Shown here: positions 46,151-53,844 of the stretch, piece by piece
Position numbering within the stretch: the first letter of the stretch is position 1
Layout of the letters: each line of letters begins with the position of its first letter
Origin: Candidatus Anaerostipes excrementavium
Lineage (GTDB): Bacteria > Bacillota > Clostridia > Lachnospirales > Lachnospiraceae
NCBI GenBank assembly: GCA_019114985.1
Contig: DXEM01000031.1
Span: forward strand, 62,001 to 126,000
Direction of reading: 5' to 3'
DNA length: 64,000 nt
Translations under genes and position numbers: made by a program
The notes under the pieces: model-generated
The model's database searches: none
The model's input: only the letters and a program-made list of their open reading frames with translations
What the model was told of the DNA's origin: nothing

Positions 46151-46196
46151 GGGCTGATGCGAACGATTATTTCGTAGCATCAGCCCTTTCCTCGTT
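46151..46196 (+). terminator. Terminator of the sugar operon
   Basis: GGGCTGATGC (46151-46160) and GCATCAGCCC (46177-46186) form a 10-bp stem followed by TTTCCTCGTTTT. Confidence 0.88.
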
Positions 46197-46213
46197 TTAT
46201 GTGAAGAAAGAAT

Positions 46214-46822
46214 TCATTCCGGAACCGGACATTCAATCACATATTTCTCAAAGGCATTTACGATAATTGTTTGTTGATACTGAGAAATTCTTTTGGATCT
46301 TCCGTAATTCAGATGCATATGTCCATGAATAAAAAACGGAGGAGCATATTTATCCAGAAGATCTCGGAAAGCATCGAATCCTTGGTGAGGAAGATCCTCT
46401 CCGTCTCCCAATCCTTTGGCAGGAGAATGTGTCACTAAAAGGTCAAACCCTTTTTTTCGTCTTATTTTAAACCAAAGTTTTCGTATGCGCCAAGTCATTT
46501 CTTTTTGGGTATACTGAAAATCACCCGGACGATAACGCATAGATCCGCCGAGACCTAAAATACGAAGCCCCTGGTATTCGTAAAGACAGTCGTCGATACA
46601 AATACATCCTTCCGGCGGTGTGTCGGCATAGCATTCATCATGGTTGCCGTGGACATATAAAACGGGTCCGGAACAGAAGGTGGCCAAAAAAGAGAGATAC
46701 TGTGGGGCAAGATCTCCGCAGGAGATGATCAGATCGATGTCAGCGAGTTTCGATCGATCAAAATAGTCCCATAAAGCCGGCGATTCTTCATCGGAAATGA
46801 TAAGAATTTTCAATATTTTCAT
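46214..46822 (-). CDS. Calcineurin-type metallophosphoesterase
   Basis: A 202-residue phosphoesterase with the metal-binding blocks CGDLAP, YVHGNHDECY, VTHSPAKGLGDGED and HGHMHLNYG. The usual first D-x-H motif appears as a weaker ISDEESP near the N-terminus. The substrate is unknown. Its ATG overlaps the stop of the upstream ParB-like/Bmp gene in an ATGA junction, so the two are translated together and may act in one process. Confidence 0.85.
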   Translation of the reverse strand: MKILKILIISDEESPALWDYFDRSKLADIDLIISCGDLAPQYLSFLATFCSGPVLYVHGNHDECYADTPPEGCICIDDCLYEYQGLRILGLGGSMRYRPGDFQYTQKEMTWRIRKLWFKIRRKKGFDLLVTHSPAKGLGDGEDLPHQGFDAFRDLLDKYAPPFFIHGHMHLNYGRSKRISQYQQTIIVNAFEKYVIECPVPE

Positions 46823-48753
46823 AAATCGGCGATTCCTTTCATGGTTTTTGTAACTCCCTGGTATTTAACAACTGTCTGAGCATCTTCCGTAAGCTCATTG
46901 ATGGATGGAATATCTCCAATGACATTATCACACAGCCAGTCCATAGTGATGATTTGCTCCGGAGTTATGCTGTCATGATCACTTTTGTGAACCAAACCGT
47001 CCTGAGAATAGATTGTGCCGGCAAATGGGTGGAATTCACCGGTGCAGATCGCCATTTTTAGTAAATCCATTAATTGCCGTGTCCTGGATGGAATACGGCT
47101 GGAGTAAAGAATGTCGATCATTCCGGAAGACATCCCCCACCAATAATTGATAGAAGTCTGAGGATCCATCTGAGGTTTTTGCTTCCAGGTTCCGTTTAGA
47201 ATACTGCGGACAGTTTTTTCATAAAAGGCTCCCCAATTCCAAACAGCCATGGCAAGATTGTCAGGTGCTTGTCCCGAAGATCGGTACAGACCAAATTGTT
47301 TGGTCTCCTTGTTTGGCATGACAAGATCCTGTCCGGAGATAAAAGAAATCTTTGGATCCTGAAGCAGCGCATCAAGATGGTTTTCTTTTTGTGTCGACCA
47401 TTCCAGATGAACTTTCGCGTCCGGATTCACCATTTTGGCTCCCAGGGCAAAAGAGTTAATGTTAGAGATCATTCCATAGAGCGGATAATCGGCAATATAT
47501 CCAATATGATCCGTCTTTGACATGATTCCGGCGATTGCACCCATCAAAAATTTTGCTTCATAGAGTCTGCCGTAGTATGTGCGAAGATGACCGCAATTTG
47601 TATTCAGCGAACAATTGAGGATTTTTAACTTCGGATATTTCATGGCATACTGGATGCTTAAGCTAAGGAGCCTTGGTGAGGTGGTAAAAATAACGCTGCA
47701 GCCCTCGGAAATTGCCTGATCAAAACAGCGCCTGCCGTCTGCTAAAGTATCTGCATTAGAAAAAGCTTTGGTCTGTACATCGTTATAAAAGACATCTTTT
47801 AGATGAAGCCGGCCCAGTTCGTGGCCATAGGTCCAAGCTGAGGTATCCGAAGATTTTGTATGGATAAATGCAATTTTTAATGGAATGCTGATCTGCGGGA
47901 GAATCCGATTAAAAAGAGGCTTTTTCTTTCGAACATCCTGAGCGTCCATACTAAGTTCGATCTTAGGTTTCTTTGGATACATCAGAAAATCATCCCAAAT
48001 TCTCAAAACATCTTTTTGAATTTGAGTATATTCCTTTTGGGAAAAATCTTCATATCCGTAAATATCCAAATAAACCAGGAAAGCATCACCGGTAGACAGC
48101 GCCAGCTTTTTCCCGCCCTTTTTTTCAAAAATATCGCTGAATCGTACGTAGCAGGAATAAAAATCTCTTTTTTCATCTTCATCCCAAACATGATCCGGCT
48201 TTTTCCCGATTAATTGAAGAAGCTTTTTGTAGCTTCCGATTTGAGTAAAATAAAAGTAATTTACTTTGGATAATTGATAGAAGCGGAGATATTCATAATA
48301 AATCTGATTTTCTTTGGAATCATTTCTTTTTGGTATGATGCGTGTAACATAAGCGGGAACTGTCACTGCATCACAGAATTTTAAAATGCTGACCCGCTTG
48401 TTCCCTTCTACAACATAGAATCGATTCATAAATTCGTAGACTTTGATTGGATCGCGGATTCCTTCGTCCAAATGTGTCTTATAAAGACTGCACCATTTCA
48501 TGGCAAATTCAGAGTCTTCGGAAAGCAAAGGCATAAAGTTGCTGGCAAACGCATTGGTGCGGCCTGCGCTTTTTGTACCTGCGACAAATTCCAGAGGAAT
48601 ATCAATAAGTCCCAGATCTACCTCTGCCGATGTTTCTGTATAAGAGAGAATTTCGTCCAGAACCTGAAGGTAAGGATAGGTTCCGTGGGAAGAATCACTG
48701 CGGAATTGCTTTAGCGCAAGTTTATGTGCTTTTTCATATATTTCTTTTGTCAT
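46819..48753 (-). CDS. Cytoplasmic ParB-like / Bmp (PnrA-like) fusion protein
   Basis: A 644-residue protein without a signal peptide. Residues about 45-140 resemble the ParB/sulfiredoxin fold, with the P-loop-like motif FYVVEGNKRVSILKF at 112-126. The C-terminal half from about residue 290 (LKIAFIHTKSSDTSAWTYGHELGRLH, read in two parts) resembles Bmp/PnrA nucleoside-binding proteins, which are normally exported lipoproteins. GGAGGAAG-type sequence and a good promoter precede the ATG. A role as an intracellular nucleoside or ligand sensor is inferred only. Confidence 0.7.
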   Translation of the reverse strand: MTKEIYEKAHKLALKQFRSDSSHGTYPYLQVLDEILSYTETSAEVDLGLIDIPLEFVAGTKSAGRTNAFASNFMPLLSEDSEFAMKWCSLYKTHLDEGIRDPIKVYEFMNRFYVVEGNKRVSILKFCDAVTVPAYVTRIIPKRNDSKENQIYYEYLRFYQLSKVNYFYFTQIGSYKKLLQLIGKKPDHVWDEDEKRDFYSCYVRFSDIFEKKGGKKLALSTGDAFLVYLDIYGYEDFSQKEYTQIQKDVLRIWDDFLMYPKKPKIELSMDAQDVRKKKPLFNRILPQISIPLKIAFIHTKSSDTSAWTYGHELGRLHLKDVFYNDVQTKAFSNADTLADGRRCFDQAISEGCSVIFTTSPRLLSLSIQYAMKYPKLKILNCSLNTNCGHLRTYYGRLYEAKFLMGAIAGIMSKTDHIGYIADYPLYGMISNINSFALGAKMVNPDAKVHLEWSTQKENHLDALLQDPKISFISGQDLVMPNKETKQFGLYRSSGQAPDNLAMAVWNWGAFYEKTVRSILNGTWKQKPQMDPQTSINYWWGMSSGMIDILYSSRIPSRTRQLMDLLKMAICTGEFHPFAGTIYSQDGLVHKSDHDSITPEQIITMDWLCDNVIGDIPSINELTEDAQTVVKYQGVTKTMKGIADL

Positions 48754-48781
48754 AGCTGTCTCCTTCCATTTCTATAGTTTT

Positions 48782-48810
48782 ATTTTAGCACTTCTTTTTG
48801 AGATGGTAAA
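48782..48810 (-). promoter_or_regulatory. Promoter of the ParB-like/Bmp operon
   Basis: On the minus strand TTTACC, 17 bases, TAAAAT (complement of 48810-48782), with a TG-c extension before the -10. Confidence 0.75.
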
Positions 48811-48852
48811 CATGGATACAATAGATGAGCAGTTACAATTTACAATTTTTTG

Positions 48853-48881
48853 TTGATTTTGTGTATACACTGTGCTACTAT
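48853..48881 (+). promoter_or_regulatory. Promoter of the MarR-exporter operon
   Basis: TTGATT (48853-48858), a 17-base spacer and TACTAT (48876-48881). The spacer contains a perfect 10-bp palindrome GTGTATACAC (48861-48870). Confidence 0.78.
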
Positions 48882-48885
48882 TTCT

Positions 48886-48914
48886 ATTAGCTGCCTAATG
48901 ATTAGGTGACTAAT
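48886..48914 (+). promoter_or_regulatory. MarR-type operator (29-bp dyad)
   Basis: ATTAG-N3-CCTAAT-G-ATTAGG-N3-CTAAT is symmetric over both inner and outer arms and lies right at the predicted transcription start, 22 bases before the MarR gene. This is the expected place for self-repression. Confidence 0.82.
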
Positions 48915-48935
48915 GAATTGATGAAAGGAGTCGAA

Positions 48936-49388
48936 ATGGATAGGAAAGGAGGCATCTATCATTTATTAGGGAAAGTGGGCCATAAAAATTTTCAATATGG
49001 ATATTCTCTGTTAAAGGAAGAAAATCTTCATCCGGGCCAACTGCCGCTGCTGATCCTGCTTTGGAAAGAAGAAGGACTTAGTCAGAGAGAATTGGCTCAT
49101 AAAATGGGGATTAAGCCATCGACCTTAAATGTAACAATTGGACGTCTCGAAAAAAACGGATTTATCCGCAAAGAGAGTGATCCAAAGGATCAGAGAAAGA
49201 GTCTGATTTATTTTACAGAAGAAGGGAAAAGAACATTTAGAGTATTAAAAAAGCGGATGGACTGTCTTCAGATGCAGATTTTGGATGCTTTTTCAGAGGA
49301 AGAGAAAAAAGAATTTTGCAGGCTCTTAACTAAATTTTGTGACTGTTTAGATGAACAGATGCAGGAAATAGAAAATGGGAAAGGATGA
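48936..49388 (+). CDS. MarR family transcriptional regulator
   Basis: A 150-residue winged-helix repressor. The recognition helix is in GLSQRELAHKMGIKPSTLNVTIGRLEKNG (read across residues 55-83) and the wing in RKESDPKDQRKSLIYFTEEGK. AAAGGAG 6 bases before the ATG at 48936 rules out the GTG 30 bases earlier. Its stop overlaps the first exporter gene (ATGA). It most likely represses this operon through the dyad at 48886 until a drug or toxic metabolite binds. Confidence 0.92.
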   Translation: MDRKGGIYHLLGKVGHKNFQYGYSLLKEENLHPGQLPLLILLWKEEGLSQRELAHKMGIKPSTLNVTIGRLEKNGFIRKESDPKDQRKSLIYFTEEGKRTFRVLKKRMDCLQMQILDAFSEEEKKEFCRLLTKFCDCLDEQMQEIENGKG

Positions 49389-51583
49389 AAACGATGCTGA
49401 AATTATTTCGTTATTTAAAAAAAGCATATTTTCCGGTTCTATGTATCATTGCGCTGCTGGTGATTCAGGCGATCTGTGAGTTATCGCTTCCGACTTACAC
49501 TTCCAATATTGTAAACGTCGGAATCCAGCAGGGAGGAATCGAGGATGCAGTACCGGAAGTTATGCGGGAAGAAACATTCCAAGGTCTCAGTGCGGTCATG
49601 GAACAAGATGACGCCAAGGAGATGAAGGACGCTTACGAACTTTACAGTAAGAAACAGGTACAGGATTCTGATTACAAGTCCTACAAGGACGGACGTTTAT
49701 ATGTCCGCAAGAATTTATCATCTGATGAAAGAGAAAAATTAGATACAATGATGTCAAAGGCTATGCTAACCTTGTCGTCTCAGATGGCGCAGCAGATGCA
49801 GGCAAATCCTCAGGCATCTGCAAATTTAAGCAAAAGTCAAAAAGAGATGCTCCAGGAAATGCAGCATATGGATATTGACGAGATGCCGGACAGCATTATC
49901 AGTCAGGCAGCCATTACTTTTGTAAAATCCGAGTATCAGGCGGTAGGAATTGATTTGGATGATGTCCAGACGAAGTATCTTTTAAAAACAGGCGGAATCA
50001 TGATTGGAATCGCTTTCTTTGCCATGGCAGCAGCAGTGCTTGTAACGCTGACATCTGCAAAGCTTGCGGCCAGACTGAGCCGTGTGCTGAGAGATAAAAT
50101 CTTTAAGAAAGTTATGGACTTTACCAATTCAGAATTTGACCGTTTTTCTACGGCTTCTCTGATTACAAGAAGTACCAATGATATCCAGCAGATCCAGATG
50201 TTCATGACTATGATGTTCCGAATCGTTGTGTATGCTCCGCTTCTTGGAATCGGCGGTATTATTAAAGTATTGGGAACCAACGTCTCCATGACCTGGACCA
50301 TAGCCCTTGGTGTTGCTGCGATTATGTGTGTGATTTTTATCTTATTTAAAGTAGCGATGCCGAAGTTTAAAAGTCTTCAGAAATTGATTGATCGTCTGAA
50401 TCTTGTAACAAGGGAAATTCTGACCGGATTATCTGTCATCCGTGCCTTTAGTACGGAAAAACATGAGGAAGAGCGATTTGATACGGCCAACAAGAATCTG
50501 ATGAAAACCAACTTGTTTGTAAACCGTGCGATGACATTTATGATGCCGGCAATGATGCTGATCATGAATGGAATGACAGTCCTGATCGTATATGCCGGAG
50601 CAGGAAATATTGATGCCGGCAAAATGCAGGTAGGAGATTTGATGGCCTTTATTCAGTATGCAATGCAGATTATCATGGCATTCTTGTTTATTTCTATGGT
50701 ATCCATCATGATGCCTCGTGCCCAGGTAGCGGCAGAGCGTGTCAATGAAGTGTTGGATACAGATATTATGATCAAAGATCCGGAAGAACCGAAACCATTC
50801 CTGCCGGAGAAAAAAGGAGAAGTGGAATTTAAGGAAGTATATTTCTGTTATCCGGATGCCGATGAAGCAGTGCTTCACAATATCAGTTTTACAGCGCCTG
50901 CAGGAAAGACAACGGCGTTTATCGGAAGTACTGGAAGCGGTAAATCAACACTGATTAATCTGATTCCTAGATTTTTTGATGTGACAAGAGGAAGCATTTT
51001 GGTAGATGGCCAGGACATCAGGGAAGTAAAACACGAAGATCTCTGCGATAAGATTGGTTATGTACCGCAAAAAGGTGTTTTATTCTCCGGAACAATCGAG
51101 TCAAACCTGAAATACGGCAAAGAAGATGCAACGGAAGAAGAAGTCAGACGCGCGGCAAGAATTGCACAGGCGGCAGATTTTATCGAAGAAAAAGAAGAAG
51201 GATATCAGTCACCGATCGCACAGGGCGGTTCCAACGTATCCGGAGGACAGAAACAGAGATTATCCATTGCCAGAGCCGTTGCAAAAGATCCGGAAATCTA
51301 TATTTTCGATGATAGTTTTTCTGCACTGGATTATAAAACCGATGTGGCTCTTCGTGCCGCATTGCAGAAGGAAACACATGGAAGCACGACATTGATTGTG
51401 GCGCAGCGTATCAGTACGATCCTGCATGCAGATCAAATCATTGTGCTGGATGAAGGAAACATCGTAGGAAAAGGAACTCACGAGCAGCTTCTTCAGACAT
51501 GTCCGGTATATCAGCAAATTGCAAAATCTCAGTTGTCTGAGGAGGATTTAAAGAAGGCAAAGGAGGTGTCCGCACATGAGTAA
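49385..51583 (+). CDS. ABC exporter subunit A (degenerate ATP site)
   Basis: A 732-residue membrane-ATPase fusion. A first membrane segment (about residues 15-37) is followed by an unusually large outer loop of about 150 residues, rich in Met, Gln and acidic residues, before the second segment near residue 208. The nucleotide-binding domain has Walker A GSTGSGKSTL, signature NVSGGQKQRLSIARA and Walker B IYIFDDSFSALD, where Asp replaces the catalytic Glu. This is the usual inactive-site half of heterodimeric multidrug exporters. It overlaps its partner gene by 8 bases. Confidence 0.92.
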   Translation: MKTMLKLFRYLKKAYFPVLCIIALLVIQAICELSLPTYTSNIVNVGIQQGGIEDAVPEVMREETFQGLSAVMEQDDAKEMKDAYELYSKKQVQDSDYKSYKDGRLYVRKNLSSDEREKLDTMMSKAMLTLSSQMAQQMQANPQASANLSKSQKEMLQEMQHMDIDEMPDSIISQAAITFVKSEYQAVGIDLDDVQTKYLLKTGGIMIGIAFFAMAAAVLVTLTSAKLAARLSRVLRDKIFKKVMDFTNSEFDRFSTASLITRSTNDIQQIQMFMTMMFRIVVYAPLLGIGGIIKVLGTNVSMTWTIALGVAAIMCVIFILFKVAMPKFKSLQKLIDRLNLVTREILTGLSVIRAFSTEKHEEERFDTANKNLMKTNLFVNRAMTFMMPAMMLIMNGMTVLIVYAGAGNIDAGKMQVGDLMAFIQYAMQIIMAFLFISMVSIMMPRAQVAAERVNEVLDTDIMIKDPEEPKPFLPEKKGEVEFKEVYFCYPDADEAVLHNISFTAPAGKTTAFIGSTGSGKSTLINLIPRFFDVTRGSILVDGQDIREVKHEDLCDKIGYVPQKGVLFSGTIESNLKYGKEDATEEEVRRAARIAQAADFIEEKEEGYQSPIAQGGSNVSGGQKQRLSIARAVAKDPEIYIFDDSFSALDYKTDVALRAALQKETHGSTTLIVAQRISTILHADQIIVLDEGNIVGKGTHEQLLQTCPVYQQIAKSQLSEEDLKKAKEVSAHE

Positions 51584-53408
51584 TGAAAGAAGACGGCCGA
51601 TGGGAGGACACGGACCAGGCGTAAGAATGGCCGGAGAAAAAGCAAAAGACTTAAAGGGCACAATGATCAAACTGATCAAATACATTCGGCGATATTATGT
51701 TCCGATTTTATTTGTCATACTGTTTGCGATCGCAAGTACTGTGTTTAATATTGTAGGACCAACGATTTTAGGAGATGCAACAACAGAAATTTTCAATGGA
51801 TTGATCCGCAAAGTCAGCGGAACCGGCGGTATTGATTTTGATAAAGTAGGAGATATTTTGATGATGCTGATGGGACTCTATGTGGTAAGCGCTGCATTTT
51901 CATTTATGCAGGGACTGATCATGACCCATGTATCCAACAATATTACCTACCAGATGCGAAATGATATTTCCGAGAAGATTCATCGTATGCCAATGAAATA
52001 TTTTGAGAGCAGGACATACGGAGAAGTCCTGTCCCGTGTGACCAATGATATCGATACACTTGGACAGAGTCTGAATCAGAGTATGACGCAGATCATCACG
52101 TCAGCGACCCAGATCATCGGTGTATTTATCATGATGATCCGAATCAATATTCCAATGACGATAGTGATTCTTTTGACACTGCCGTTATCGGCCGGAATTA
52201 TTGGTATGATTATGAAAAAATCACAGCCTTATTTCAAGGCTCAGCAGGCAAACTTAGGAGAACTCAATGGTCAGGTGGAAGAAATCTACAGCGGACATAA
52301 CATTGTAAAAGCGTTCAACAAAGAGGAAAGTGTGATCAGAGATTTTGAAGAAGTCAATGGAAGACTGTATCAATCTGCATGGAAATCACAGTTTTTCTCA
52401 GGTGCTATGATGCCGCTGATGCAGTTTATCGGAAATATCGGCTATGTTTTGTCAGCGATTCTCGGAGGATTCTTTGTTATCAAGAACACAATCGAAGTCG
52501 GACAGATTCAGTCTTTCATCCAGTATGTCAGAAGTTTTAACCAGCCGATCACACAGCTGGCACAGGTAGGAAATATGATGCAGACCACAGCGGCATCAGC
52601 GGAACGAGTATTTGAATTCCTGGAAGAAGAGGAAGAAACAGAAGTTTCCGAAAATGCTGTACCAGTTGAAACTTTAAAAGGGAATGTATCCTTTGATCAT
52701 GTAAGATTTGGATATCGGCCAGATCAGACGATTATCAAAAACTTCTCTGTCAATGTAAAAGAAGGACAGAAAGTAGCCATCGTAGGACCAACAGGAGCAG
52801 GAAAGACAACACTGATCAAACTGCTGATGCGATTCTACGATGTCAACGGAGGATCCATCAAGATCGACGGACATGATATTCGGGAATTTGTAAGAAGTGA
52901 TATCCGCCAAATGTTCGGAATGGTACTCCAGGACACATGGCTGTACAACGCAACCGTAAGAGACAATATTCGATACGGAAAATTAGACGCAACAGAAGAA
53001 GAAATCCAAGGAGCAGCCAGAGCGGCATTTGCCCATCATTTTATCGTGACACAGCCGGGCGGATATGATATGGTAATAAATGAAGAAAGCAACAACATTT
53101 CTCAAGGACAAAAACAGCTGCTAACCATCGCAAGAGCGATCCTGGCAGATCCGAAGATCCTGATATTAGACGAAGCAACAAGCTCCGTGGACACGAGAAC
53201 AGAAGAAAGAATCCAGATGGCCATGGATAACCTAATGGAAGGAAGAACCAGCTTCGTTATCGCACACCGCCTATCAACGATCCGAGACGCCGACGTCATC
53301 CTAGTCATGAACCACGGCGACATCGTCGAACAAGGAAACCACGAAGAACTTCTCGCCAAAGGCGGCTTCTACGCAGATCTGTATAATAGTCAATTTGAAA
53401 GCGCCTAG
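51576..53408 (+). CDS. ABC exporter subunit B (catalytic ATP site)
   Basis: A 610-residue partner of the previous subunit, with six membrane segments, Walker A GPTGAGKTTLIKLLM, Walker B ILILDEATSSVD (catalytic Glu present) and the altered signature ISQGQKQ in place of LSGGQ. The two subunits together thus form one normal and one degenerate ATP site, as in BmrCD-like exporters. Codon use changes over the last 400 bases toward C-ending codons, and its final codons GAA AGC GCC TAG form part of the inverted repeats that follow. Substrate unknown. Confidence 0.92.
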   Translation: MSNERRRPMGGHGPGVRMAGEKAKDLKGTMIKLIKYIRRYYVPILFVILFAIASTVFNIVGPTILGDATTEIFNGLIRKVSGTGGIDFDKVGDILMMLMGLYVVSAAFSFMQGLIMTHVSNNITYQMRNDISEKIHRMPMKYFESRTYGEVLSRVTNDIDTLGQSLNQSMTQIITSATQIIGVFIMMIRINIPMTIVILLTLPLSAGIIGMIMKKSQPYFKAQQANLGELNGQVEEIYSGHNIVKAFNKEESVIRDFEEVNGRLYQSAWKSQFFSGAMMPLMQFIGNIGYVLSAILGGFFVIKNTIEVGQIQSFIQYVRSFNQPITQLAQVGNMMQTTAASAERVFEFLEEEEETEVSENAVPVETLKGNVSFDHVRFGYRPDQTIIKNFSVNVKEGQKVAIVGPTGAGKTTLIKLLMRFYDVNGGSIKIDGHDIREFVRSDIRQMFGMVLQDTWLYNATVRDNIRYGKLDATEEEIQGAARAAFAHHFIVTQPGGYDMVINEESNNISQGQKQLLTIARAILADPKILILDEATSSVDTRTEERIQMAMDNLMEGRTSFVIAHRLSTIRDADVILVMNHGDIVEQGNHEELLAKGGFYADLYNSQFESA

Positions 53409-53517
53409 AAATTGTGAAAACAATTTCTAACTCGAAAACAAAGTTTTCGAGGCTTTGCTTGCCAAGCGCATAGCCGATTCATCGAGCTATGAGCGGCAAG
53501 CAAAGAGGCGCTTTCAA
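53395..53517 (+). repeat. Nested palindrome block at the end of the exporter gene
   Basis: Outer arms TTGAAAGCGCCT (53395-53406) and AGGCGCTTTCAA (53506-53517) match perfectly over 12 bases. Inside lie three further perfect hairpins: TAGAAATTGT/ACAATTTCTA (53406-53415 with 53420-53429), CTCGAAAAC/GTTTTCGAG (53431-53439 with 53443-53451) and CTTTGCTTGCC/GGCAAGCAAAG (53453-53463 with 53495-53505), the last enclosing CATAGCCGAT/ATCG-a-GCTATG. The exporter stop codon lies within the block. Confidence 0.9.
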
Positions 53518-53597
53518 CGAGAAACAACGAAGTTGTTTCGAGTCTGAGAAAAGCGAAAGCGAAGAATTTATTCGGCGCTGAGCGGAGCGCAGGAAGC
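53502..53597 (+). repeat. 96-bp direct repeat, copy 1
   Basis: It starts AAAGAGGCGCTTTCAACGAG and ends GCGCAGGAAGC. It contains the hairpins GAAACAAC-gaa-GTTGTTTC (53521-53539) and GCGCT/AGCGC (53575-53579 with 53586-53590). Copy 2 is 134 bases downstream with one difference (GAGAAAAG against GGGAAAAG). Confidence 0.93.
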
Positions 53598-53608
53598 GGA
53601 CACAACGA

Positions 53609-53627
53609 GAAGCAGTGGAACTGCTTC
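53609..53627 (+). repeat. Spacer hairpin between the two direct repeats
   Basis: GAAGCAGT-gga-ACTGCTTC, 8-bp perfect arms, has the same CGA-arm-loop-arm-GAG layout as the repeat hairpins but different arm bases, so the pairing and not the sequence is kept. Confidence 0.85.
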
Positions 53628-53635
53628 GAGTCTGA

Positions 53636-53731
53636 AAAGAGGCGCTTTCAACGAGAAACAACGAAGTTGTTTCGAGTCTGGGAAAAGCGAAAGCGAAGAA
53701 TTTATTCGGCGCTGAGCGGAGCGCAGGAAGC
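53636..53731 (+). repeat. 96-bp direct repeat, copy 2
   Basis: Second copy of the unit at 53502, 95 of 96 bases the same by eye, with the same internal hairpins. Minus-strand frames across it are chance translations of the repeat. Confidence 0.93.
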
Positions 53732-53752
53732 AGTGTAAAAAGAATATTTTAT

Positions 53753-53795
53753 GGGGAAGGCAGCGGAAGCTGCCCCTCTTTGTTCTTTTATAGGA
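53753..53795 (+). terminator. Terminator after the repeat region
   Basis: GGCAGC-ggaa-GCTGCC (53759-53774) with partly paired GGGG/CCTC flanks and a CTTTGTTCTTTT tail. No gene is supported in 53409-53844. Confidence 0.7.
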
Positions 53796-53844
53796 AATTT
53801 GTCTATTTTGTTCTGAGAAATGTATATGACAAGGAGGGACTTTT

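Noticed and set aside
53502-53731. CRISPR array
   Set aside because: Only two long copies with one 38-base spacer that itself contains a related hairpin, and no cas gene nearby.
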